Origin: Euryarchaeota archaeon UBA128
GTDB taxonomy: Archaea > Thermoplasmatota > Poseidoniia > Poseidoniales > Poseidoniaceae
DNA length: 5,767 nt
Direction: 5' to 3'
Assembly (NCBI GenBank): GCA_002496955.1
Contig: DALZ01000175.1
Coordinates: 1 to 5,767, forward strand
The translations under genes and the position numbers were made by a program. Positions 1 to 5,767 of the stretch are shown piece by piece (position 1 is the first letter of the stretch; every line of letters begins with the position of its first letter). A model generated the notes under the pieces. It had not been told where the DNA came from. It saw only the letters and a program-made list of their open reading frames with translations, and did not search any database.

Positions 1-1281
1 TTTCAAGCCACCTGGTGCTTCTCCGGCCTCAACTTGGGCTTTCCAGCGAATGAATCCATACTTCCAGATTGAAAAAGCAATGAACAACCCTGAGAACATC
101 AAACCATAGCCCCATATGTGGTCTTGCACTTCCAAGAATTCGGGGAAAGCAACTCCAGAGGAATCCAATTTAATCCAAACAAGAGCCGAAGGTAGACCGA
201 AAATAAACAGTGCGAGACCGGTTATTGCGACTGACCGTTCACGGTTGTAACCATGGTCAACAAAGTTTCTAACACACAATTCGACTGTGGATATCATCGA
301 TGTCAAGGCAGCAAATGATAGGGCAAGGAAGAACCCTGACATCATTATGAACGGCCCAATTGAGCCACCCGGTGCCTGCGCAAACACTTCCGGCAGGGCG
401 AGGAAAGTTATGGCAGAAGAGCCACCTGTTACTGTTGCTAGCGGATCACTGCTAACCGCAAAGATTGATGACAATACGGCAAGTCCAGCAATAATTGAGA
501 TACTGTTATTTGCCAAACCCATGGTAAATGCGTTCAAAACAGTGTCCTCATCTTTTCTCATGTACACAGCATAAGTAATGGCCATGCCCATGCCTGCTGA
601 ACATGACCAAGCGGACTGTGACAACGCGTTTATCCAAATCTCTGGCTCAAATAATAGATCAAAATCGACGGAAAACATGAATGTAGCCCCGTCGAGGCTA
701 CCATCCTCAAAGTCCATCCACAGTGATAAAAAGAGAGACATGAATAGTAGAACAAAGAGAGAAATCATCAACACTACGTTGACTTTCTCAATCGCTTTGG
801 CACCCTTCCAAATTGCTGCAAGGGTCAGTAAGATTACCAAGAATTGGAAGAAGATTACTTGCCCGGGCGATTGTAAGAACGAATTCCAAACCTCGGTTGT
901 ATCGACTCCTTCACCAGTCAAACCGCCAGTTATTCCGAGTTGGAAATACTTAATCGTCCAACCAGCAACAATTGCGTAGTAGAAGCCAATTGCGGTAGAG
1001 ATCCATGCAGTCCAGAGCCCCATCCATGCAAACTTCTTACCAGCAAATATCCGGAAGGTTCCGATAGTTCCAGTTCTACTGCGTTTACCCATAGCGAACT
1101 CCGCAATAACCAACGGAATTGACCAAGCAAACAAGAAGATTAGCCAAGGAATTAGAAATGTGCCCCCGCCGTTAGCGCCAACCATTCTAGGGAAACGCCA
1201 GATGTTACCGGTACCGATAGCAGCACCAATCGAGGCGAAGATTAGGCCGAGACGGCCGTTGAATTGGTCTGATTGTGCCAT
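1..1281 (-). CDS. Sodium-coupled amino-acid transporter of the NSS/SNF (LeuT-fold) family, 3' end outside window
   Basis: Integral membrane symporter predicted to import amino acids, or another small amine, using the Na+ gradient. The frame is open from the ATG at 1281 to the left edge: 427 residues visible, against about 510 in LeuT. Roughly ten helices are present and the last one or two lie outside. TM1 carries the unwound GTGN motif followed by WRFP (residues 23-31). By hand alignment to LeuT, the Na1 ligands are A21, N26, S226 (Thr in LeuT) and N258, and the Na2 ligands are G19, I22, A324, T327 and S328. R29 matches the outer-gate arginine. TM6 (about 216-240) has the unwound SAGMG segment followed by YMRKDED, typical of prokaryotic members. 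W225 replaces a substrate-site Phe of LeuT, so the substrate cannot be named, though an amino acid is likely. The start is supported by GAGGTG placed 5 nt upstream. It lies 14 nt after the peptidase stop, so the two are probably co-transcribed. Family assignment is firm; substrate is unknown. Confidence 0.93.
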   Translation of the reverse strand, partial: MAQSDQFNGRLGLIFASIGAAIGTGNIWRFPRMVGANGGGTFLIPWLIFLFAWSIPLVIAEFAMGKRSRTGTIGTFRIFAGKKFAWMGLWTAWISTAIGFYYAIVAGWTIKYFQLGITGGLTGEGVDTTEVWNSFLQSPGQVIFFQFLVILLTLAAIWKGAKAIEKVNVVLMISLFVLLFMSLFLSLWMDFEDGSLDGATFMFSVDFDLLFEPEIWINALSQSAWSCSAGMGMAITYAVYMRKDEDTVLNAFTMGLANNSISIIAGLAVLSSIFAVSSDPLATVTGGSSAITFLALPEVFAQAPGGSIGPFIMMSGFFLALSFAALTSMISTVELCVRNFVDHGYNRERSVAITGLALFIFGLPSALVWIKLDSSGVAFPEFLEVQDHIWGYGLMFSGLFIAFSIWKYGFIRWKAQVEAGEAPGGLK

Positions 1282-1286
1282 ATGAA

Positions 1287-1292
1287 CACCTC
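1287..1292 (-). promoter_or_regulatory. Shine-Dalgarno site of the NSS transporter
   Basis: The minus strand reads GAGGTG, complementary to the CACCTC core at the 3' end of 16S rRNA, with 5 nt before the ATG at 1281. It sits inside the 14-nt gap after the peptidase stop codon. It fixes the transporter start and suggests efficient internal translation initiation on a shared mRNA. Confidence 0.8.
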
Positions 1293-1295
1293 GGC

Positions 1296-3479
1296 TTAAG
1301 TGCCAGCCTCCGCAATGTCGGCAGTAAATTCTTTTTCGTTTTCATCAACCAACATCATACGCAAGCAAATCGCCAAACCGCCCCAGACGAATCCAGCAAC
1401 CACAACAAACATGAACAATGCACCGAACAAGCCACCGTAGTCAGCACGATATTCAATGTCTAAAACATAGTATTCTCCATTAGACGGGAAGAGATACAGA
1501 TTACCGCCACTAAGAGTGCCTAACATCGCTTTGTAGTGGACTTGCCCTGCGACATTGTCTGGTATCGGCAAACTGGAGCGCAGTGTTGTCCCATTTTCCC
1601 CATTGAGTAGAGTACAGGTGCTGCTTGTCTCTCTAAACGGTGCCATTGACCAAGCAGTAGTCGACCACTCTCTGGGACCATAGTCGCTTTGGGCTCGGCT
1701 CGGTTTTACTATCCGATACATGATATGCGAAACATCTGAATTCAGTGAATAATCAAACCCGTTAGCCACACACATGTCAACAGGTATGTCGCCTTTGCCA
1801 CCCGTGTCGACATCATCAGGCAACTGCAATTGGTTAGCAGATAGATTTGCTAAGCCATCATCGGCACGCTCTCGTGGGTTATCGGCAATTTCAGCAATGT
1901 AGAAGCCAAGCCCAAGATTTCGAACCGCAATATGATCGATATCTTCTGGACGCTGATGAAATGCGGTGCCAATTTCTGAGGTGTAGCAATAAGACCCATG
2001 GACGCCGTAATGCCAATCACAGAAGTCTCCCGAAGTTGGATATAGCGAGGAGGATTGAAGGTTTTGATACTGTGTCATATCGGCCATCTTTTGACCGTGA
2101 TATTCTAGCTGATCATGGTCGGGACTTTCACAGTCTGTACAGTGGCCCCATGGCCACAGGATGAGTTCGGAGTATGAGTGATGAGTCAGGGTGGACTTGA
2201 ACTCACTAGCGCCATCGCCGTCGTCGTCATTCATCTCTGTCATGTCTTGAATAAACTTGGTCTCCGGCTCTGAGTTGCCACCCCACCAATCTTCATCGGT
2301 AATTCCATCAGCATCATCGTCCTTACCGTCAACGTGGTCCTCGTTGACTTGTCCGTCGCCGTCGTTGTCCTTATCATCGACTGGCCCGTTGTAGACATCG
2401 TTGTTAGAACCGTCAAGTTCACCTTCAGACGGCGAACAAGTCCCCGGAATCAGCGGACCAGTAGCGCCTAGCGGAGCACCCCATTCAAACTGATAATTTC
2501 GATTAAGGTCGACACCATCGCAATCCTCGTCAACATCCTCTTGCAAGTCAGGCAATGGCGTAACACCAGTAAAGGTGTTGTCACGTAGATTTTTCCTCCA
2601 GCCACCACTCGGGCAGGTTTCCCAAGCTGGAGCAGGACAGAATACTTCACGATCGTAGATATTGCCATCAACATTCAGCATTGGTATAAGGTATAACTCT
2701 CTAAAGTTCAACAAATCAGTAATAAATTGCTCAGAATAATCCTCATCAACACCGTGATCTCCTGGCCCGCAATTTGTCCCGTCACCGTTTGAATCTTGGA
2801 ATTCTGTGGCCATGCCAAGGCAGTCCCCATCGTCGTCTAATTGGCCATCGCCGTCAGTATCGCCCCAGCCATCCTCATCAACACGGCCATCACCGTCGTT
2901 GTCATAGCCAATATTATCGTAAGAAAACGCAATTACCTCTAATTGTAGCATGGGTACTTGATAAGACATCCACTCACGAGCATGGTGGTTACCCACAATC
3001 ATGACGTCATGTCGATCTGGATAATTACCGTTGTCGCCAACAAATGGATTGTAATCACCATCTTGCACATCTTTAGTAATCTTCATCCATGGTGAAGAAT
3101 GACCATAATACCACCCCTCATAAGCATCGGCAGTAACTTCTTCACCTCTAGCATTTGTGCCACCGTTCATTCCTTCATGATACTCAAAAATGTCCGGATT
3201 TTGCTCGGCGAGACGCATCATTCGAGTTTTCATCGTCTCATAGGTGTGGTATTGTTTGAACTGTAGAATATCGTCACCTGCTGGCGCCCATGGAAATATA
3301 TCGTTGATGTAGTCATCTGACCAGACATCCTCTGGTGCAGTTCCAGTCACATCGTCTTGAGCAATGGTTGATGCAACCATTGGGGTCATCAATGAGAGCA
3401 ATAACGGCAGACAAATTAGAAAACCAAAAGATGGTCTAGTCTTGAGAGCAACAACGGGAGTTTTGCGATTCGCTGGCAT
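1296..3479 (-). CDS. Secreted, membrane-anchored M14 zinc carboxypeptidase with acidic Ca-type loops
   Basis: Predicted extracellular metallocarboxypeptidase releasing C-terminal residues from peptides (family M14, carboxypeptidase A type). Numbering is from the ATG at 3479. A signal peptide (basic n-region, hydrophobic 18-36, likely cleavage near A40) precedes the catalytic domain. Zinc ligands are H166 and E169 (HAREW) and H434 (HSYSE). Substrate residues are R295 (WRK), N326-R327 (GVDLNRN) and Y491; the catalytic Glu is E502 (TSEIG). All key residues are present, so it should be active. Two Asp/Gly-rich insertions (about 188-247 and 356-426) and a third acidic stretch just before GVDLNRN lengthen the domain well beyond carboxypeptidase A. 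Residues about 560-680 look like a beta-rich accessory domain, followed by one membrane helix (682-705) and a short acidic cytoplasmic tail. Many cysteines suggest disulfides. A TTG four codons upstream (3491) could also start the frame, but neither start has a good ribosome site; ATG is preferred. It is followed after 14 nt by an amino-acid transporter, suggesting coupled degradation and uptake. Confidence 0.92.
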   Translation of the reverse strand: MPANRKTPVVALKTRPSFGFLICLPLLLSLMTPMVASTIAQDDVTGTAPEDVWSDDYINDIFPWAPAGDDILQFKQYHTYETMKTRMMRLAEQNPDIFEYHEGMNGGTNARGEEVTADAYEGWYYGHSSPWMKITKDVQDGDYNPFVGDNGNYPDRHDVMIVGNHHAREWMSYQVPMLQLEVIAFSYDNIGYDNDGDGRVDEDGWGDTDGDGQLDDDGDCLGMATEFQDSNGDGTNCGPGDHGVDEDYSEQFITDLLNFRELYLIPMLNVDGNIYDREVFCPAPAWETCPSGGWRKNLRDNTFTGVTPLPDLQEDVDEDCDGVDLNRNYQFEWGAPLGATGPLIPGTCSPSEGELDGSNNDVYNGPVDDKDNDGDGQVNEDHVDGKDDDADGITDEDWWGGNSEPETKFIQDMTEMNDDDGDGASEFKSTLTHHSYSELILWPWGHCTDCESPDHDQLEYHGQKMADMTQYQNLQSSSLYPTSGDFCDWHYGVHGSYCYTSEIGTAFHQRPEDIDHIAVRNLGLGFYIAEIADNPRERADDGLANLSANQLQLPDDVDTGGKGDIPVDMCVANGFDYSLNSDVSHIMYRIVKPSRAQSDYGPREWSTTAWSMAPFRETSSTCTLLNGENGTTLRSSLPIPDNVAGQVHYKAMLGTLSGGNLYLFPSNGEYYVLDIEYRADYGGLFGALFMFVVVAGFVWGGLAICLRMMLVDENEKEFTADIAEAGT
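2202..2414 (-). repeat. Asp/Gly-rich calcium-type loop repeats, second insertion in the peptidase
   Basis: This codes for residues about 356-426 of the carboxypeptidase, between the N-R substrate motif and the third zinc ligand. It contains at least three acidic loops: DKDNDGDGQVNED, DDDADGITDED and NDDDGDG. They resemble the DxDxDG loops of thrombospondin type 3, dockerin and EF-hand proteins. At DNA level this gives imperfect repeats of gtc/atc-rich triplets on the plus strand. Calcium binding is inferred from the motif only. Confidence 0.75.
2739..2918 (-). repeat. Asp/Gly-rich calcium-type loop repeats, first insertion in the peptidase
   Basis: This codes for residues about 188-247 of the carboxypeptidase, between the HxxE zinc motif and the WRK substrate motif. 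The visible loops are DNDGDGRVDED and DTDGDGQLDDDGD, then a less regular DSNGDG segment with two cysteines. The first two are near-copies of each other, about 14 residues apart, pointing to local duplication. The likely role is calcium-dependent stabilisation of a secreted enzyme, inferred from motif similarity. Confidence 0.75.
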
Positions 3480-3538
3480 CCTATCGGTCAAGCGAAGTTG
3501 TTTGAGTTCTTGAAGCCGTCGAGTAACGGTCCTAGACT
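3480..3538 (-). other. Short gap between the ArsC-like gene and the peptidase gene
   Basis: This 59-nt stretch (47 nt if the TTG at 3491 is the start) shows no convincing TATA-like element, hairpin or T-run on the minus strand. The absence fits read-through from the ArsC-like gene into the peptidase gene, but a promoter in the AT-rich 3' end of the ArsC-like coding region (about 3541-3565) cannot be excluded. No good ribosome site precedes either candidate peptidase start. Confidence 0.4.
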
Positions 3539-3859
3539 CTATTTGAGCAATTGCAGAATTTTTTTGGGTGGCCGCCCGATAACAGCCGAGCCATCAACAA
3601 TCAAAATTGGCCGTTGCAATGCCTTCGGGTTTGCCATAATCAACTGTTTTACCTCCGCTTTATTCTCAAGGTCATAATTCTTCGAAGAATCAAGTTCATT
3701 TTGGCGAATCAAATCATCGAGCGAAAGTAATACAGCTAAATCCTCAGACGCCACACCACGCTCTAAATAACGGTAGTCTTCAAACGACAAGTCCCGCTCT
3801 GTTAACAGAGCAAAAGCCTGTCGCGACTTTGAACACCTCGGGTTGTGGTACAAACGCAT
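3539..3859 (-). CDS. arsC: ArsC/YfgD-family thioredoxin-fold protein (glutaredoxin-type arsenate reductase-like)
   Basis: Small cytoplasmic protein of 106 residues in the ArsC/Spx superfamily. The N-terminus YHNPRCSKSR places the nucleophilic cysteine at C9, as in E. coli YfgD and ArsC (C12 in ArsC). The three arginines that hold arsenate in ArsC have plausible counterparts: R52 (LIRQN), R83 (LQRP) and R96 (IGRPP). The C-terminal GRPPKKILQLL block is typical of the YfgD branch. It is slightly shorter than usual (about 115-140), the deletion falling between R52 and R83 and at the C-terminus. Members reduce arsenate to arsenite using glutathione/glutaredoxin or a similar thiol, but YfgD-like proteins are often uncharacterised, so the substrate is uncertain. 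No ars operon genes (arsR, arsB, acr3) are adjacent. The ATG at 3859 has no clear Shine-Dalgarno site, so the message may be leaderless or weakly translated. The peptidase gene follows after about 60 nt. Confidence 0.87.
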   Translation of the reverse strand: MRLYHNPRCSKSRQAFALLTERDLSFEDYRYLERGVASEDLAVLLSLDDLIRQNELDSSKNYDLENKAEVKQLIMANPKALQRPILIVDGSAVIGRPPKKILQLLK

Positions 3860-3950
3860 ATTGGCAAGTGAGTAAATGTAGTAAATGAATCAAACTGTTG
3901 TGACAATAAACTGTCGAATATGTCTAAATCACAGACTGAGTGGAGCCAAC
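3860..3950. promoter_or_regulatory. Divergent intergenic region with candidate promoters for both flanking genes
   Basis: These 91 AT-rich bases lie between the divergent starts of the ArsC-like gene (3859, minus) and the MscS-type channel (3951, plus). Two structures stand out: a near-palindrome gacaataaactgtc (3902-3915) with an AT-rich TATA-like centre, and a tandem 9-nt repeat containing agtaaatg twice (3871-3878, 3880-3887). The near-palindrome centre lies about 43 nt from the channel start and about 50 nt from the ArsC-like start. In either direction that leaves room for the usual 25-nt TATA-to-TSS distance plus a short leader. Promoter assignment is inference. Confidence 0.45.
3940..3945 (+). 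promoter_or_regulatory. Shine-Dalgarno site selecting the ATG at 3951 of the MscS-type channel
   Basis: The sequence GTGGAG lies 5 nt before the ATG at 3951. The longer in-frame start at 3885 has no purine-rich site and would add 22 residues with Cys/His/Arg content unlike the hydrophilic, acidic N-terminus MAEDDIATQ that starts here. This site decides the start. Confidence 0.65.
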
Positions 3951-5051
3951 ATGGCCGAAGATGACATCGCCACTCAGGCTGCCGAAACTGTCGGCATAAA
4001 CGAAATGACAATATTAGCAATAATAGGGATTATCCTCGTAGGCATCGTTGTAAGATTCCTCACCATGGCGTTTGCTCCATCGCTGCTACGCAAGATTATC
4101 CGTTCTGAAAATTTACAAACTAAAACGGTAAAGCAATCCGATAAAGCGCTTGGTAGCGCAGTCGGCGCTGGAGTGTCATACATTCTCTCACTTCAACTAA
4201 TCAACGCGATCGAAGAAGGCTCGTCAACCTATCAAATGCCGGAAATAATGCTAACGATACTACCTAACGCATTTCAATTTGTCATCGCTTTAGCCCTAGT
4301 AGTCTGGGCGTTCAGGTTGGTTAACGTAGTTCAAGATGTTGTTGCAGTTATAGATTCAGACGGAGTTGAGGATGGCACGGACAAAACTCTGATAAGCGCA
4401 CTTGAAAGCATCTTACGATTTTTTATTGTATTTATTGGGGCAATTTTCATCGCTGATGCAATCGGTTTAGACCTTACCTCACTAATCGCCGGTTTAGGAA
4501 TCTCTGGTCTGGCTCTGGCACTGGCGGCTAAGGATACGATTTCAAACTTCTTCGGGGCGCTGACAGTGTTGCTAGATAGGCCATTCAAGGTCGGTGATTG
4601 GGTAGTAGTTGGCCCATCAGAGGGCGAGGTGATAGAAATCAATCTAAGGACGACGTTGATTAGAACCGGTATGGACACAGTAATTACTGTGCCAAACGCG
4701 AATTTGGTATCAACGCCAGTGGAAAATTTCGGTAAGCGGAGATGGCGTAGGTGGCAAACAATGCTACATTTCGACATCAACTCTAATCCTGATAATGTCG
4801 AAGCGTTTCGTGACGATGTGCTGTCATCAATTATGCAGAACTCGGCAACGATGAATGAAGATTCTTCCTGGTGTCGAGTCAGTGATATTTCGGCGACATC
4901 AATTAACGTCTCGCTAAATTTATACTGGGACGTTCAAGGCGGTGCCGATGAACGTCAGGAGAAAGAAAAATTCTTGTTGGAGGTAATGCAACTAGCGCGC
5001 ACCCATAAACTCAGTTTTTATGATAACCGAATCAGAAAGCAGAGCGCCTAG
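3951..5051 (+). CDS. MscS-family mechanosensitive ion channel (YnaI-like, five predicted helices)
   Basis: Membrane channel of 366 residues predicted to open under membrane tension and release small osmolytes during hypo-osmotic shock. Predicted helices lie at about 18-38, 68-87, 100-125, 150-172, and a pore-lining helix from about 176. The pore helix carries a small-residue Gly/Ala pattern (GLGISGLALALAAKD) and leads into ISNFFGALTVLLDRPFKVGD, the family signature, at about 197-216. The LDRPFxVGDW part marks entry into the beta domain (about 210-258), which contains EGEVIEINLRTTLIRT and ends at VPNANLV. A basic KRRWRR stretch (262-267) precedes the C-terminal alpha/beta domain. AAKDTISNFF, the helix count and the length resemble YnaI-type channels more than E. 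coli MscS (286 residues, three helices). The ATG at 3951 is chosen over 3885 for its ribosome site and clean hydrophilic N-terminus. It is divergent from the ArsC-like gene and convergent with the next gene, sharing stop-codon bases. Confidence 0.93.
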   Translation: MAEDDIATQAAETVGINEMTILAIIGIILVGIVVRFLTMAFAPSLLRKIIRSENLQTKTVKQSDKALGSAVGAGVSYILSLQLINAIEEGSSTYQMPEIMLTILPNAFQFVIALALVVWAFRLVNVVQDVVAVIDSDGVEDGTDKTLISALESILRFFIVFIGAIFIADAIGLDLTSLIAGLGISGLALALAAKDTISNFFGALTVLLDRPFKVGDWVVVGPSEGEVIEINLRTTLIRTGMDTVITVPNANLVSTPVENFGKRRWRRWQTMLHFDINSNPDNVEAFRDDVLSSIMQNSATMNEDSSWCRVSDISATSINVSLNLYWDVQGGADERQEKEKFLLEVMQLARTHKLSFYDNRIRKQSA

Positions 5052-5767
5052 TAAGGACGAGGATCTTTTGACCAATACACCAAGTTGCATACCAAAGAAC
5101 CCAGTAAACACATGCTGGCGATAATCAACGCTAATGTGGGCGACACATTGTCCAAGCGCCAAGCGAAGAAGGTTACTATGGCGCCGATAATGCCCCCCCA
5201 CAGGCCTGATTTCCATAAGCGTAACACTCCTAAATGCGCTTGAATTCTCGATACATCGTTAAGCCATTGTTCCGCTTTCTCACCAAGCTCTAAATCAGCA
5301 TATATCCTTGCCTCACCGAGTGCCAACAACACCGCATGGTAACGCCAAATCCACGGACCCCCCATCAAAGTAGAGAGGGATTTTTTGTAACCGTACGATT
5401 CAGGAGCGCTGCTCAACCACGCATGTAGAAAGGATTTTCTTGACTCAGTAGACATACCCCCTGAAAACGAGATTTGCTGTTCAATAGACATCAATGATGC
5501 CAAACCGGGAAGCCTGTCTGGTTCACACAAAAGATGTTCTACAGGGCTTCTAATATCGGCAATAAAGGATAATTCGTTGCCCACTTGGGCCATTATTGTC
5601 AAATCTAAATTCAGGCGCGGCAAACCCACTGTGTGCTTTGAATGTGGAGCTCGCCAAAGAGTCGTTACTTTCAGTTCAGCTTCGATGTCTTTCAATCGGT
5701 CGTTCCAACGCCGTTCGGTATTTGGTGTGGAGAATTGGTCAATTGCTCGATGAATACTGCCAAGATT
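5048..5767 (-). CDS. Unrecognised protein with two C-terminal membrane helices, 5' end outside window
   Basis: I do not recognise this family. The minus-strand frame is open from the right edge to the TAG at 5048-5050: 239 residues visible. A TTG at 5695 is the only likely internal start; reading upstream of it gives sequence of coding character (QFSTPNTERRWNDRL), so the gene probably begins beyond the window. The visible N-terminal part is soluble with mixed charge: an alternating hydrophobic stretch (LNLDLTIMAQVGNELSFIADI, about 53-73) suggests a small beta element, followed by a mostly helical region with WIWRYHAVLLALGEARIY (about 139-156). The C-terminus has a hydrophobic pair at about 186-204 and 209-232 with a short DN-containing turn, ending in WSKDPRPY. 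This implies a membrane hairpin with the bulk of the protein on the same side as its C-terminus, probably cytoplasmic. It is convergent with the channel gene, so an operon link is excluded. Confidence 0.75.
   Translation of the reverse strand, partial: NLGSIHRAIDQFSTPNTERRWNDRLKDIEAELKVTTLWRAPHSKHTVGLPRLNLDLTIMAQVGNELSFIADIRSPVEHLLCEPDRLPGLASLMSIEQQISFSGGMSTESRKSFLHAWLSSAPESYGYKKSLSTLMGGPWIWRYHAVLLALGEARIYADLELGEKAEQWLNDVSRIQAHLGVLRLWKSGLWGGIIGAIVTFFAWRLDNVSPTLALIIASMCLLGSLVCNLVYWSKDPRPY

Noticed and set aside
287..979. Two plus-strand open frames of 95 and 133 residues
   Set aside because: Both are antisense to the NSS transporter, whose sodium-site motifs on the minus strand are unmistakable. 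Their translations show no domain or membrane pattern.
1847..2164. 105-residue plus-strand frame inside the peptidase gene
   Set aside because: It is antisense to the region coding for the catalytic Glu, Tyr and zinc His of the M14 enzyme; its His/Arg-rich composition is that of a shadow.
2202..2918. Triplet-rich repeats considered as a CRISPR-like or microsatellite array
   Set aside because: The periodicity follows codons for Asp/Gly loops in an intact reading frame; there are no constant repeats with unique spacers.
3480..3491. TTG start at 3491 for the peptidase
   Set aside because: It is in frame and adds only four residues, but has no ribosome site and offers no better signal peptide than the ATG at 3479. 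It is kept only as an alternative.
3559..3577. T-run next to a GC-rich inverted repeat (gggtggccgccc), considered as a terminator
   Set aside because: On the plus strand the T-run comes before the hairpin, and on the minus strand the run is A, so neither orientation gives a terminator. The bases encode the conserved IGRPPKK block of the ArsC-like protein.
4331..4780. 149-residue open frame on the minus strand opposite the channel gene
   Set aside because: It lies wholly antisense to a strongly supported MscS-family coding region, has low-complexity Ser/Thr/Ile/Val composition typical of a shadow frame, and has no ribosome site or recognisable motif.
5693..5695. TTG at 5695 as the true start of the right-edge gene
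   Set aside because: The same frame stays open upstream to the window edge with sequence of coding character, and no Shine-Dalgarno site precedes the TTG, so the gene is treated as 5'-partial.

Overview
The window most resembles a planktonic archaeon, probably Marine Group II Euryarchaeota (Poseidoniales-like). This is an inference. It rests on a secreted, membrane-anchored M14 carboxypeptidase full of acidic DxDGDG-type loops, on purine-rich Shine-Dalgarno sites placed 5 nt before two starts, on tight gene packing, and on the absence of a clear bacterial -35/-10 promoter. Base composition looks even throughout, and nothing suggests a mobile element, tRNA, rRNA or CRISPR. No gap between genes exceeds about 100 bases.

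Layout. On the minus strand, transcribed from about 3859 down to 1, three genes follow each other: a small ArsC/YfgD-like thioredoxin-fold protein (3539-3859), a 727-residue M14 zinc carboxypeptidase with signal peptide and C-terminal membrane anchor (1296-3479), and a sodium-coupled NSS/SNF-family amino-acid transporter (1-1281, 3' end beyond the left edge). Only 14 nt separate the last two, and the transporter has its own strong ribosome binding site. A 91-nt divergent intergenic region (3860-3950) separates this set from a plus-strand MscS/YnaI-type mechanosensitive channel (3951-5051). The channel ends tail-to-tail on a minus-strand gene for an unrecognised protein with two C-terminal membrane helices (5048-5767, 5' end beyond the right edge). 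One CTAG tetranucleotide supplies both stop codons.

How they may work together. The carboxypeptidase should release C-terminal amino acids from peptides outside the cell, and the adjacent Na+-driven symporter is well placed to import them. The pair reads as a compact protein-scavenging cassette. The ArsC-like protein may share the transcript but has no obvious link to that job. The channel is an osmotic safety valve and looks independently transcribed. The most distinctive items are the acidic calcium-type loops placed at three points inside the peptidase catalytic domain, the near-palindromic AT-rich element in the divergent promoter region, and the shared-stop convergent junction.
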